NCBI GenBank assembly: GCA_039028695.1
Contig: JBCCHN010000010.1
Coordinates: 13,806-77,805 of the forward strand
Length of the DNA: 64,000 nucleotides
Direction: 5' to 3'
Origin: JANQKX01 sp039028695
GTDB lineage: Bacteria > Pseudomonadota > Alphaproteobacteria > Kiloniellales > Kiloniellaceae
Positions 43,870 to 52,801 of this stretch are shown piece by piece; within the stretch, counting starts at the first letter, position 1; the number at the start of each line of letters is the position of its first letter. The position numbers and the translations under genes are program-made. A model generated the notes under the pieces. The model was not told the DNA's origin, searched no databases, and worked only from the letters and a program-made list of their open reading frames with translations.

Positions 43870-45213
43870 ATGATGGAGCGATCAGATAGTCGAAAGAAGG
43901 AATCGCTCATCAAGCGGTTTCTGCCCCACACGTTGTTGGGCAGGTCCTTGTTGATCATATTGGTGCCCTTGGTCTTGCTCCAAGTGGTGTCAACCTGGGT
44001 TTTTTATGATCGCCATTACAACACCATCACACGGCGACTGGCGCAGGGTATCGCCGGTGACATCGCCGCGGTTATCTTGATTCTGGACCGTAATCCGACA
44101 CCCCTAGAACGAGACCAGGCGTTCCGGCTATCGGAAAAGGCCATGTGGTTGAACCTGGCTTTCGAAGAGGGTGCCAATTTGCCCGATGAAGCGGCCTTGG
44201 ACCCAAGCGGGTTCCTGGATGTTCGCCTGGCCAAGGCCCTCTCGGAGCGCTTTAGCTATCCTTTTTACATCGATTCCGATTACCCCGATGAAAGGGTGCT
44301 CATTCAAGTCCAACGCCATAACGGGGTGCTCAACGTGCTGGTGAGCGCCGAACGTCTCTTTAGCTCCACCACCTATATTTTCATCATGTGGATGGTCGGT
44401 ACCTCGATCATCCTCTTTGCCGTGGCCATGATTTTTATGCGCAATCAGATTAAGCCCATCCGGCGGCTTGCCGAAGCGGCCGAGGGCTTCGGTAAGGGTC
44501 GGGATGTGGCCAGTTTCAAACCGGAAGGGGCCACCGAGGTGCGTCAGGCCTCCGCCGCCTTCTTGCGCATGCGTAACCGCATTAAACGGCAAATCCAGCA
44601 GCGCACGGAAATGCTTGCCGGCGTCTCCCACGATTTGCGAACCCCCTTGACCCGTATGAAGCTGCAGCTGGAAATGCTGCAAAGAAGCACAGAGGTGGAA
44701 AGCCTCCAATCCGATGTAATCGAGATGGAGCAAATGGTGGAAGGCTATCTGGCCTTTGCGCGAGGCGAGGGAACCGAACAGCGTCAGAATACTGATTTGG
44801 GGTCCCTGTTAGGCGAGGTCGTGACGCAAATGAGCCGGGACGGCGGCCTCATCGACCTTCATTTGGAAGAGGCTCTTTACCTGCCCCTGCAGCGAGAGGC
44901 CATGCGCCGTTGCCTGACCAACCTGATTGCCAATGCTAAGCGTCACGGCGACCACGTTATGGTTAAGGCGGGGCGACGGGATACGGCCATTGAAGTCACC
45001 ATTGACGATGACGGTCCCGGTATCCCCGTTGAGCAACGAGGTGAAGTTTTTAAACCTTTCATCCGCTTGGATCTATCCCGCAACCCCGAGACCGGCGGAT
45101 CCGGGCTGGGCCTCACCATCGCTTTGGATGTTGTGCGTAATCACGGTGGTGAACTGTCTTTGGAGGACGCGCCGGGCGGTGGCCTGCGTGCCCGGGTTAT
45201 TCTGCCAATTTAG
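43870..45213 (+). CDS. EnvZ-like sensor histidine kinase
   Basis: A 447-residue membrane kinase. TM1 is about 24-44, a periplasmic sensor region about 45-167, TM2 about 168-190 and HAMP about 190-243. The HisKA phospho-acceptor is H254 in SHDLRTPLTRM. The ATPase has the N box (CLTNLIANAKRH), the DDDGPGIP motif and GSGLGLTIALDVV. It is the partner of the regulator gene just upstream. The signal sensed is unknown. Confidence 0.94.
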   Translation: MMERSDSRKKESLIKRFLPHTLLGRSLLIILVPLVLLQVVSTWVFYDRHYNTITRRLAQGIAGDIAAVILILDRNPTPLERDQAFRLSEKAMWLNLAFEEGANLPDEAALDPSGFLDVRLAKALSERFSYPFYIDSDYPDERVLIQVQRHNGVLNVLVSAERLFSSTTYIFIMWMVGTSIILFAVAMIFMRNQIKPIRRLAEAAEGFGKGRDVASFKPEGATEVRQASAAFLRMRNRIKRQIQQRTEMLAGVSHDLRTPLTRMKLQLEMLQRSTEVESLQSDVIEMEQMVEGYLAFARGEGTEQRQNTDLGSLLGEVVTQMSRDGGLIDLHLEEALYLPLQREAMRRCLTNLIANAKRHGDHVMVKAGRRDTAIEVTIDDDGPGIPVEQRGEVFKPFIRLDLSRNPETGGSGLGLTIALDVVRNHGGELSLEDAPGGGLRARVILPI

Positions 45214-45417
45214 GCTTGGCAACAAAGCCTGCCGCTTCGGCGCGTCCATCCTGAATGTCAGGCCGTCAGCGACCTGGCTGTGGGCCGGGGAAGCGCCCGG
45301 ATCAACTGCCTAAATTTGTTGCAAAATTCCATATATTCTGGTTTTCTAATAGAATGGCTTTGTGTCGGAGGGTTTATTTTCAGCCCGTTCGGCCGGCAAC
45401 CTAGGAAGGGGATCGCG

Positions 45418-45870
45418 ATGTCAGGAGACAATCGAGAAAGAACACGCCCGGCTCCGGCCCAGGCGTTAACCGATAATTTTCATGAAAAAGCCCGACAAAT
45501 AAGAATTCTATGTATTTTTTTCATTGCCGGCTTTTTTGTCCTCGTCGCCTTATCGACCTTGGCGCGGGCGGCTGAGGGCGTGACCGTCCACCGGGGCTCC
45601 TATACCGAAGTCGAAAAGTCGCAGCCGACTGTGACCGAAGAAGCCGGCGTCTCGGTTGTCCGCGGCCCGGCTGTGCCCTTGGTGGGCGCGGCTGATACCA
45701 CCTCGTACTATCCCGCCATTCAGCAGACGCCGGATTTTGTGCCGTTACGCGGCTTTGCTGGCTGGTTTGTCGACTATAAGAGGAACCGCTTCGGCAACTG
45801 CTTCCGCCTCAGCACAGGCGAGTACCTGGGCTACGAAATTTTGTGTACCTGGCGGCCACTGCCGGGCTAA
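45418..45870 (+). CDS. small membrane/secreted protein of unknown function
   Basis: A 150-residue protein from the ATG at 45418, after a strong AGGAAGGGG. A hydrophobic segment at about 29-50 (IRILCIFFIAGFFVLVALS) ends near ARAAEG, which resembles a signal cleavage site despite a long N-terminal region. The rest has no known domain; its C-terminal part contains a Cys pair about 20 residues apart (GNCFRLS and ILCTWRP) that could form a disulfide. It follows the kinase gene by about 200 bp. Confidence 0.65.
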   Translation: MSGDNRERTRPAPAQALTDNFHEKARQIRILCIFFIAGFFVLVALSTLARAAEGVTVHRGSYTEVEKSQPTVTEEAGVSVVRGPAVPLVGAADTTSYYPAIQQTPDFVPLRGFAGWFVDYKRNRFGNCFRLSTGEYLGYEILCTWRPLPG

Positions 45871-45892
45871 GTCCCTCTTTGGATATGTGCTG

Positions 45893-46240
45893 TTAAAAGA
45901 GCCTCCCGCCGTCGGGTACCGTCTGACTTGGCTGGATCATCACCACACCCCCATCCCCGTCGGGAAAGCCAAGGACTAGCACTTCCGACATGACCGGGCC
46001 GATCTGCTTGGGTGGGAAGTTGACCACCGCCGCGACCTGCCGGCCGGGCAAGTCTTCCAGGTCATAGTGTTTGGTGATTTGCGCCGATGTCTTGCGTTCG
46101 CCAATGTCGGGACCGAAGTCGATCCACAATTTAAAGGCTGGGTGGCGTGCCTCGGGAAAGGGCTCCGCCCGCAAGATGGTGCCCACGCGCACGTCGACCT
46201 TCAAAAAATCGTCGAATGTAATTCTATCTTGATCGGCCAT
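45893..46240 (-). CDS. csaA: CsaA-type tRNA-binding protein
   Basis: A 115-residue, stand-alone EMAP/tRNA-binding OB-fold domain. The FLKVDVRVGTILRAEPFPEARHP-type opening, the SAQIT stretch and the VVNFPPKQIGPVMSEVLVLG segment are typical of CsaA. CsaA is reported to have chaperone or tRNA-binding activity. A GGAGGGAGA ribosome site precedes the ATG. It stands downstream of the phasin gene, beyond a terminator. Confidence 0.93.
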   Translation of the reverse strand: MADQDRITFDDFLKVDVRVGTILRAEPFPEARHPAFKLWIDFGPDIGERKTSAQITKHYDLEDLPGRQVAAVVNFPPKQIGPVMSEVLVLGFPDGDGGVVMIQPSQTVPDGGRLF

Positions 46241-46352
46241 GAGCCTGTCTCCCTCCCGGATGCTTTGATGCCAACTATAGACGCTTTGTCACCGGCACCA
46301 AGCCACGTCTGGGAGCCAAGATGGAAACGCGGTCAGACAAAACGGCAGGATC

Positions 46353-46384
46353 AAAAAAAGAGCCACCCCTTCGGATGGCTCTTT
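46353..46384 (-). terminator. rho-independent terminator after the phasin gene
   Basis: On the minus strand AAAGAGCCA (46384-46376) pairs with TGGCTCTTT (46365-46357) over a 10-base loop and continues into T residues to 46353. It lies 60 bp after the phasin stop and separates it from csaA. Confidence 0.85.
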
Positions 46385-46446
46385 CTTGAAAATCCCCAGG
46401 AACAGGCGACCTTTGGCCGCACTGAACCCGGACAGGATTATCAGTC

Positions 46447-46971
46447 TTATTTCTTGGCGCGGCCGTTAGCGGCTTTCGGCGCCGCTTTAATCTGAGCCTT
46501 GAGTTCGTCCAAGCTCTCGGTGACCCGCGCGTTCAAGACCTGAGCGGCTTCGCCGTTGGACTTGACGCTGATTTCGGCGAGCTCACGATAGTTAGCAACG
46601 GCGGATTCGTAAGCGTCTTTCAACAGTTCAGCCTGCTTGGAGAAATTGGTCTGCGGATCGGACACGCTGGACAGCTCGGAAACGGCGGCCTTGGTGTTTT
46701 CAAAGGATTCGCGAGCAATCTCGGTCTGACGACGAACCAGGGTCTGGAAGCCTTCATAGGCAACCCGGTTGGCTGCGGTCAAAGCTTCGATGTTCTTCTG
46801 CTGGCTCTTGATCACCGCCTGGGTGTCGAAAGCCTGGCCATTGAAGGACTCGGCAAACTTGCCGAACTCGAATTTTTCCATTTGCTCGGCGACCTTTTTG
46901 GGGTCGAAGAAAGTGGCAACGTCAAAATTGTTGAAATCGCCGTCGAGGAAGGGGTTGCCGGTTTTGGCCAT
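46447..46971 (-). CDS. phasin family protein (PHB granule-associated)
   Basis: A 174-residue helical protein of the phasin_2 type. The core (about 45-150) has the NIEALTAANRVAYEGFQ and RRQTEIARESFE stretches characteristic of the family, ending in a Lys/Ala-rich tail. Phasins coat polyhydroxybutyrate granules. AAGGAA precedes the ATG. The 375-bp upstream region has repeated GCACAA-containing sites, suggesting control by a PhaR-like repressor. No phaC or phaR is in the window. Confidence 0.9.
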   Translation of the reverse strand: MAKTGNPFLDGDFNNFDVATFFDPKKVAEQMEKFEFGKFAESFNGQAFDTQAVIKSQQKNIEALTAANRVAYEGFQTLVRRQTEIARESFENTKAAVSELSSVSDPQTNFSKQAELLKDAYESAVANYRELAEISVKSNGEAAQVLNARVTESLDELKAQIKAAPKAANGRAKK

Positions 46972-47045
46972 GACTGTGAGTTCCTTTTGTAAGTGGACCG
47001 GTGACAGGGAATGGGGTCCGTTTTCGTGTGTATTTAACTGTTATG

Positions 47046-47058
47046 TTGCGGTGCACAA
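47046..47058. promoter_or_regulatory. candidate phasin operator, copy 1
   Basis: TTGCGGTGCACAA lies 75 bp upstream of the phasin ATG. It shares TTGCG and GCACAA with the other copies. A PhaR-like repressor is the natural candidate by known phasin regulation; binding is an inference. Confidence 0.5.
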
Positions 47059-47107
47059 ATCTTGTGAGGCTCTATATAATCCCACAGGAAACAGGGTCAA
47101 GGTATTT

Positions 47108-47122
47108 TTGTGCGTTGCACAA
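47108..47122. promoter_or_regulatory. candidate phasin operator, copy 2 (perfect inverted repeat)
   Basis: TTGTGC-GTT-GCACAA is a perfect 6-3-6 inverted repeat, the best of the set. A 10-base palindrome CACAATTGTG at 47139-47148 lies close by and shares the CACAA element. Confidence 0.55.
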
Positions 47123-47246
47123 TAATTTTTTTAGATGGCACAATTGTGACGGAAATGGCCGGGTTTTAGTAACTTTTTAATCGTTTCTCTGGCTTTCGGA
47201 TTGCCAATACTCCCTGGGTGTCTGGGCATGGAGATGCTAATATATG

Positions 47247-47259
47247 TTGCGTCGCACAA
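47247..47259. promoter_or_regulatory. candidate phasin operator, copy 3
   Basis: TTGCGTCGCACAA matches copy 1 at 11 of 13 bases. It is about 275 bp upstream of the phasin gene and 85 bp beyond the uvrC stop. Confidence 0.4.
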
Positions 47260-47345
47260 AACCAAAATCTCAACCAGCAAATCGTCAAGATTCGTCGCAA
47301 AACCATTCGAAGCCGGTGCAAGGTTCCAACCAACTGGGGAATGAT

Positions 47346-49439
47346 CTAGGGACCCGCATTGAAGTGGTCGAAGATCTTTTGTGCAACGGTTTTGCTGATG
47401 CCTTCCACGGTTTCCAGGTCAGCCAAGCCGGCTTTGGACACTTCCTTGGCGGATCCGAAATGATGCAAAAGCGCCTTTTTCCGTTTTGCGCCGATCCCGG
47501 CAATGCCATCCAGCGCCGATTTGAGTTGGGATTTACCCCGACCGCTGCGGTGGCTGCCGATGGCAAAACGGTGGGCCTCGTCCCGCAGACGCTGCAACAG
47601 ATACAAAAGCGGGTCCCGGGGTTCCAGCATGAAGGACGGCCGGTCGGGCATAAAGATTCGTTCCCGCCCGGCATTGCGCTCTGGTCCTTTGGCGATGGCG
47701 GCAATGGCCAGGTCATTGAGGCCCAGCTCGGATAGAATTTCGCGGCCGGCAGTGAGCTGACCTTGTCCGCCGTCCAAGAGGATCAAGGCCGGCCAAGAGT
47801 CGCCGCTACGCTCGGGATCTTCCTTCAATGCCCGGGAAAACCGGCGCGTGAGCACCTCGCGCATCATGGCGTAGTCGTCACCCGGTTTGAAGTCGCCCTC
47901 TCCAGGCTCGCTCTCGCGCGCCTTACTCTCGCCGGCGCTACCGTCTTTTTGTCCTCCACCCTTGATGCGAAACTTGCGATAAGCCTTTTTTAAAAAGCCT
48001 TCAGGGCCGGCTACGACCATGGCGCCATAGGCGTTGCTGCCTTGAATATGGCTGTTGTCATAGATCTCGATCCTCTGGGGCGGACCTTCCAGGTCGAAGG
48101 TTTCCGCCAGCCGTTCATAAAGTTTACGTTGCGATCCGCTTTCGGCGAACCGCCGGGCCAAGGCCTCGCGCGCATTGCGCGCGGCGCTCTCCACGAGACT
48201 ACGTTTGGCGCCCCGCTGTGGGCGCAAAAGAGTGACCTTGTGGCCACTGGAAAAGGTGAGGGCCTCGCTGATCAAATTTCTTTCAGTCAGCGGATGGCTC
48301 AGCAGGATCAATTTGGGCGCCGGTTTGTTGTCGTAAAACTGGGAAACGAAAGCGCCCAACACACCGGCCGTATCCATGTTTTTGTCGTGAGAGGGAAAAT
48401 AAGCCCGGTTGCCATAGTTGCGCCCGGCCCGAAAGAAAAAAACCTGAATGCAGGTTTGGCCTCCTTCTTGATGGGCGGCGATGACATCGGCGTTGTCAAC
48501 CCCGTCCACGTTGATGTCTTGGTGCGCTTGAATGTGCGCCAGCGCGCGAATGCGGTCTCTATAGACCGCCGCCGATTCGTAATCCATGCGCTCAGCGGCC
48601 TCCTCCATGGAGCGGCTCAGCAGAAGTTGAATGTCCTTTGAGCGACCACACAGAAAATCACGGGCCTCTTGAACCAGGGCCTCGTAGCCTTCTTCCGGAA
48701 TCTTGCCGACGCACGGAGCGGCGCAGCGTTTAATCTGGTACATCAAGCAAGGGCGATCACGGCTGTCATAGACCGAGTCTGAACAAGAGCGCAGCAAGAA
48801 GGCACGCTCCAATGCGGTAATCGTGCGGTTGACGGCGCCGGCTGATGCGAAGGGCCCAAAATAATCGCCCAATCTATTCTGGGCGCCACGATGCTTTGTA
48901 ATCTGCGGTACGGCATGATCACCGGTAATCAGGATATAGGGAAAGGACTTATCGTCACGCAATAACACGTTATAGCGCGGCATGAGGCGTTTGATCAGAT
49001 TGCTTTCCAGCAGGAGGGCTTCGACTTCGCTGGTGGTCTCTACGACTTCCAGGCGCTGGGTTTCGGCCACCATTCTTTGCAGCCGTCGAGGCAGCTTGGT
49101 GAGCTGGGTATAGGAACCGACCCGTCGTCGCAGGTTCTTAGCCTTTCCCACGTAAAGGGCTTTGCCTTGTCGATCCAGCATCCTGTAGACGCCCGGACCA
49201 TGGCTCAAGGTTTTCACCGCATCGGACAAAACGGCGATACCGTCTGCCAGGCTAGCGACTTGCTGCTGGGTCGATGTTTTTGCTTGAATCGGGTACTCGA
49301 TCAGGTCCCCTGATAGATCATCCGAGGCTCCATCCTCGGCTGCCATTGCGGATCGTTTTCCGCCAATGGACGGGTCATGCCGTCGCCGGCGCGGCGATGG
49401 TTTTGACAGTTTATCCTTTGCGGCGGATGGGAATTTCAC
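47346..49439 (-). CDS. uvrC: excinuclease ABC subunit C
   Basis: Up to 697 residues from a GTG at 49439; an ATG at 49346 would remove 31 non-conserved residues. The GIY-YIG nuclease starts at GPGVYRML (about 81) with ALYVGKAKNLRRR. The UVR domain is near 285-320 and the UvrC RNase H-like domain has IEIYDNSHIQG with its catalytic Asp. The tail carries two helix-hairpin-helix motifs. It makes both incisions in nucleotide excision repair with UvrAB. A charged Gly/Glu/Lys insert sits near residue 500. Confidence 0.95.
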   Translation of the reverse strand: MKFPSAAKDKLSKPSPRRRRHDPSIGGKRSAMAAEDGASDDLSGDLIEYPIQAKTSTQQQVASLADGIAVLSDAVKTLSHGPGVYRMLDRQGKALYVGKAKNLRRRVGSYTQLTKLPRRLQRMVAETQRLEVVETTSEVEALLLESNLIKRLMPRYNVLLRDDKSFPYILITGDHAVPQITKHRGAQNRLGDYFGPFASAGAVNRTITALERAFLLRSCSDSVYDSRDRPCLMYQIKRCAAPCVGKIPEEGYEALVQEARDFLCGRSKDIQLLLSRSMEEAAERMDYESAAVYRDRIRALAHIQAHQDINVDGVDNADVIAAHQEGGQTCIQVFFFRAGRNYGNRAYFPSHDKNMDTAGVLGAFVSQFYDNKPAPKLILLSHPLTERNLISEALTFSSGHKVTLLRPQRGAKRSLVESAARNAREALARRFAESGSQRKLYERLAETFDLEGPPQRIEIYDNSHIQGSNAYGAMVVAGPEGFLKKAYRKFRIKGGGQKDGSAGESKARESEPGEGDFKPGDDYAMMREVLTRRFSRALKEDPERSGDSWPALILLDGGQGQLTAGREILSELGLNDLAIAAIAKGPERNAGRERIFMPDRPSFMLEPRDPLLYLLQRLRDEAHRFAIGSHRSGRGKSQLKSALDGIAGIGAKRKKALLHHFGSAKEVSKAGLADLETVEGISKTVAQKIFDHFNAGP

Positions 49440-49964
49440 GGGACCAGGCGTCTCCGATGTTTCAAGTGACTCCGACAGGCTCCAATGATCAGCAAACCAA
49501 GAACAACAGGCCCGGTCAACGGCGCGCAGGGAAGATCTGGAATTTGTCTAAATGATCGGACCAAATGTTGCACTCGGATTTCGGACCAATCGCGGCTCCT
49601 GAATTCGAGGCTTTGTTGTGTCGGCAAGGGTACTTTAATCAAGCCTTGTGACCGATCCTCTGTTATCCACGGAATCTGTGGATAAGGTTGTGATTATCTG
49701 GGCCTCTTGGGTTATTCGGCCTTACGCCGCCTCGCTTTGCCTCGGATTGCCTAAAAAATAGGCAGAAAGTTTAAAGCATTGATAAGTATATAAAAATTAC
49801 AAGTCAAGTGTAAAAAAACCGTTACAAATAGAAAAACTCAACATGCCGTCATCCTTGATTGGGCAGATGGGACCACCTGTGCACAACTTTGCTTGCCTTT
49901 GACAGAATCCGCTGCTTTGGCAAGGGGTTAGTTATGGTGTTTAAAGCTTTGCGGTGAATATTGA
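49440..49964. other. 525-bp AT-rich region with paired DnaA boxes, possible replication origin
   Basis: TTATCCACG (49663-49671) and a perfect TGTGGATAA (49677-49685) face each other across 5 bases, and a one-mismatch box TGTGCACAA lies at 49878-49886. A GANTC (CcrM) site sits between the paired boxes, with another near 49913. The stretch from about 49751 to 49850 is very A/T-rich for this genome. No gene is supported. It could be oriC, a DnaA-regulated promoter or a plain hairpin. Confidence 0.45.
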
Positions 49965-50372
49965 TCAGCTTTCTCGTCGTCGCTCGATCTCGACCCCAAC
50001 AGCGCCGGTGTCGGCATAGCGATCGAGTTTTTCAAGGCGCATTTTGGTGCCGGTCACGCCCGGAAACTCAAAACACTTTGCTGCCAAGCTCTCGAGAAGA
50101 GACTCCAGCAATTTAAATTCGGTCTCGCGATAGACTTGGCGCACCAGACGAATGACCAGGCCGTAACTCAGGACCTCAGCAATGTCGTCTCGGCTCGGGG
50201 GCTTGGGCGCCAGATCGATGGTCAGGTTCAAGCACAGCCTTTGAAGTTTGGCCCGTTCCTCTTCAGTGACGCCGATGCGGACGAAGAAAATGTGGTCCTT
50301 GACCACAATGCGTTGCGCAACCGCGTGGCTTGCGACAACATTGGACTGGTCTTGTTGTTCGCTTTGCCCCAT
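49965..50372 (-). CDS. folB: dihydroneopterin aldolase
   Basis: A 135-residue FolB. The VKDHIFFVRIGVTEEER start (about 24-40) with the substrate-binding Glu, the YGLVIRLVRQ region and the C-terminal KLDRYADTGAVGVEIER with the conserved Lys are visible. It converts 7,8-dihydroneopterin to 6-hydroxymethyl-dihydropterin in folate synthesis. GGGGAACC precedes the ATG. It lies 43 bp after the SDR gene on the same strand. Confidence 0.9.
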   Translation of the reverse strand: MGQSEQQDQSNVVASHAVAQRIVVKDHIFFVRIGVTEEERAKLQRLCLNLTIDLAPKPPSRDDIAEVLSYGLVIRLVRQVYRETEFKLLESLLESLAAKCFEFPGVTGTKMRLEKLDRYADTGAVGVEIERRRES

Positions 50373-50415
50373 GGTTCCCCGCCGTTACATGAGCTCTTGT
50401 TCTCACGGGGAGAGT

Positions 50416-51174
50416 TTATGCCAAGTGCTCGCCACCGTCCATCGCCAGCATTTGCCCGGTGATTGACCCGCAGGTCAATAAAAAGCGAATGGCCCGGCAA
50501 ATTTCCTCCGGGTCGGTACTGCGGCCCAAGGGTAATTGCCGGACGGCGGCGCCATACTGATCCGGGGTGACTCCCCGCTCGGCCAGTGCATAGCCAGGTC
50601 CGATAGCATTGATCCTGATCCGCGGCGCCAGTGCCTTGGCCAGACTTTGGGTCAGTGTCCAAAGGCCAGACTTCGAAAGGCTGTAGCTCACGTAGTCGTC
50701 GGGTAAATTCCAGACCCGCTGATCCAAGATGTTGATGACGCTGCCGCAGGCACCCGTGGGCAAAGCGCTGGCAAAGGATTGAATCAAAACCATCGGCGCG
50801 CGCAGGTTAATCTCGATATGGCGGTCCCAGCTTTGGCGCGTGGCGTCTTCGATGTGGTCGTGCTCAAATACTGATGCATTGTTGACCAGACAGCCTAAGG
50901 GCCCCAGTTGATCGCACGCCCGTTGCACCAGACCTTGGGTTTCCGACTCTTGGCTCAGGTCGGCGCCCAGGGCGACAGCACGACCGCCGCTGGCTTGGAT
51001 CTGCCCGACCAGGTTTTCTGCCTGATCCCGGGACTCGTTGTAATGCACGGCCACCCCCCAGCCTTGGGTCGCGAAGTCCCGGGCAATATGGCACCCGATG
51101 CGCTGCGCGGATCCGGTAACCAGAACGGCCTGAGGATAGGCTGTACGATGGCTTTCTGGTGCGGTGCCTACCAT
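50416..51174 (-). CDS. SDR oxidoreductase, FolM/pteridine-reductase-like
   Basis: A 252-residue short-chain dehydrogenase from the ATG at 51174; the open frame continues upstream into the next gene. The cofactor motif is VTGSAQRIGCHIA (about 19-31), NNAS is at about 102, and the active-site YSLSK gives the Tyr and Lys. The catalytic Ser is replaced by Asp (NILDQRV), as in trypanosomatid PTR1. With folB next door this supports a pteridine or dihydrofolate reductase of the FolM type. Substrate remains inferred. Confidence 0.82.
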   Translation of the reverse strand: MVGTAPESHRTAYPQAVLVTGSAQRIGCHIARDFATQGWGVAVHYNESRDQAENLVGQIQASGGRAVALGADLSQESETQGLVQRACDQLGPLGCLVNNASVFEHDHIEDATRQSWDRHIEINLRAPMVLIQSFASALPTGACGSVINILDQRVWNLPDDYVSYSLSKSGLWTLTQSLAKALAPRIRINAIGPGYALAERGVTPDQYGAAVRQLPLGRSTDPEEICRAIRFLLTCGSITGQMLAMDGGEHLA

Positions 51175-51209
51175 GAAAGTTACAACTCCAAAGGAACAGT
51201 ACCGCCCGA

Positions 51210-52190
51210 TTAGCTGACCAGATCCAAAAGCCGATGCGGGTCGAATTGGTAAAAGATGAAAAGCGCATAAAGGCTCAGAAAAGTCACACCGACCCGGCGG
51301 CCCAGGCGACGGCATAAAATAACCACCGGCAGCAATAAAAGGCTCACAGCCGCCATCACCCACATGTCAAAGGACAAAATTTCCGGTGACACCTCAAAAG
51401 GCGTAATCAAGGCCAGCGAGCCGATTATGAGCAAAATGTTGGCGATATTCGAGCCGAGCACATTGCCCAAGGCGACTTCGGTATGGCCACGAAAGGCGGC
51501 AACCAAGGACGTCGCGAGCTCTGGTAACGAGGTGCCAAAGGCTACCAAGGTTAATCCGATCACGGCCTCGGACACACCGGCCGCTCGGGCAATATCCACC
51601 GCCCCCTCGACCAAAAGCTCCGAGCCGGCCGCCAAAACAGCAATACCTATCACAACCAGACCGAACGCCATTTTTTTCGAACAAACCGAGCCGCCGGTCT
51701 CTTCTAATTCCTCTTTGGCCTCTTCGTCACCACCACCGGCTTTGCGCTCTAATCGGTAGCTGGCCCAGAAGTAGATGATCAAAAGAGCCAGCATCGCCAC
51801 GCCATGGACCCAGGTAATCGTGCCCAGCATCGCCATGGCCAAAAAGACCGCCGTGGCGATTAGCATTGCCGTGGTATCGCGAACCAGGAGGCGGGGCTCG
51901 ACCAAAATGGGACTGGCAATGGCGGTGGCGCCCAAAATCAGCAAGACATTGGCAATGTTCGAGCCGACCACGTTGCCCACGCCCACATCCGTGGCGCCCT
52001 GCAGGCCCGCTGTCGCCGTGACCATCAATTCAGGCATCGAGGTGGCCAGCGAGACGATGGTCAATCCGATCAATAGGGGGGACAGCCCCGACCGCAGGGC
52101 GATGGCAACAGCGCCGCGCAGCAGGACCTCGCCGCCCAAAAAGAGCAACACAAGCCCTGCCCCGGTCATCAAAAAGGCCATAGCAGTCAT
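51210..52190 (-). CDS. calcium/sodium antiporter of the CaCA family (YrbG-like)
   Basis: A 326-residue membrane protein with about ten helices and two homologous halves. Each half has the alpha-repeat: LATSMPEL with GNVVGSNIANVLLI, and FGTSLPEL with GNVLGSNIANILLI. These Glu and Asn residues bind cations in the family. It exports Ca2+ or a similar cation in exchange for Na+ or H+. It is followed 35 bp later by the SDR gene. Confidence 0.94.
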   Translation of the reverse strand: MTAMAFLMTGAGLVLLFLGGEVLLRGAVAIALRSGLSPLLIGLTIVSLATSMPELMVTATAGLQGATDVGVGNVVGSNIANVLLILGATAIASPILVEPRLLVRDTTAMLIATAVFLAMAMLGTITWVHGVAMLALLIIYFWASYRLERKAGGGDEEAKEELEETGGSVCSKKMAFGLVVIGIAVLAAGSELLVEGAVDIARAAGVSEAVIGLTLVAFGTSLPELATSLVAAFRGHTEVALGNVLGSNIANILLIIGSLALITPFEVSPEILSFDMWVMAAVSLLLLPVVILCRRLGRRVGVTFLSLYALFIFYQFDPHRLLDLVS

Positions 52191-52357
52191 ATGGTCAGTT
52201 GCCCCGCGGGTCCGGTATTTGGCCCATTGTTGGGATTGTCTTGCCGCAGAAATTCCTTAGGTGACCATCTATGTGGGGGCGCCGGCTCAAAATTCGATCT
52301 TTGAACGATATTTGCTGGATTTTTTTTCATTTTGATGAGCCGGGCCCAAGTTTAGCG

Positions 52358-52801
52358 TTAACCGTCTTGGTCCAGTGTTTCTTCGTCCGGCTCTTTTGGG
52401 TTGGCGCCCTTGGGTTTTAAAGATAGTGCCACCGAGTTCATGCAAAAGCGTTTTCCCGTCGGCGCGGGTCCGTCATCGAATACGTGGCCCAAATGGGCAT
52501 CACAGCGGGCGCAGAGGACTTCCACCCGCTTCATCCAAAGGGTCCGATCCTCTTTATGGGCAACGGCATCCACATGAATAGGTTGCCAAAAACTGGGCCA
52601 GCCAGTGCCTGAATCGAACTTAGTGGCCGAATCGAAAAGAGGCTGATCACAACAGATGCAGGCATAGATCCCCGGATCTTTACTCGCATGGTAGTGACCA
52701 GTGAAGGCCCGCTCCGTACCCGCTTTACGGGTCACGTGATAGGATTCGGGGGACAGTTGGGCCCGCCACTCGGAATCGGATTTGACAATTTTTTCACTCA
52801 T
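52358..52801 (-). CDS. msrB: peptide-methionine (R)-S-oxide reductase
   Basis: About 147 residues. Two zinc-binding CxxC pairs (CICC and CARC) and the catalytic Cys in GKRFCMNSVAL are present, with FDSGTGWPSFW in between. It reduces Met-R-sulfoxide in oxidised proteins. The start at 52801 has GAGGA 9 bases upstream; in-frame ATGs at 52810 and 52843 are alternatives. It is transcribed alone. Confidence 0.93.
   Translation of the reverse strand: MSEKIVKSDSEWRAQLSPESYHVTRKAGTERAFTGHYHASKDPGIYACICCDQPLFDSATKFDSGTGWPSFWQPIHVDAVAHKEDRTLWMKRVEVLCARCDAHLGHVFDDGPAPTGKRFCMNSVALSLKPKGANPKEPDEETLDQDG

Larger units (their letters stand above)
46972..47345. other. 374-bp gap between phasin and uvrC genes
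   Basis: No gene is supported. The stretch contains the operator-like repeats listed separately, plus A/T-rich segments that may include the phasin promoter on the minus strand. It also covers the 3' end of the uvrC transcript; no clear terminator for uvrC was found. Confidence 0.5.

Noticed and set aside
48042..48641. A 199-codon plus-strand frame opposite uvrC
   Set aside because: Composition reflects the antisense of uvrC; no family motif or ribosome site.
50416..51363. A 315-codon frame for the SDR gene
   Set aside because: The first 63 codons overlap the antiporter gene and do not look like an SDR; the start at 51174 fits the Rossmann motif.
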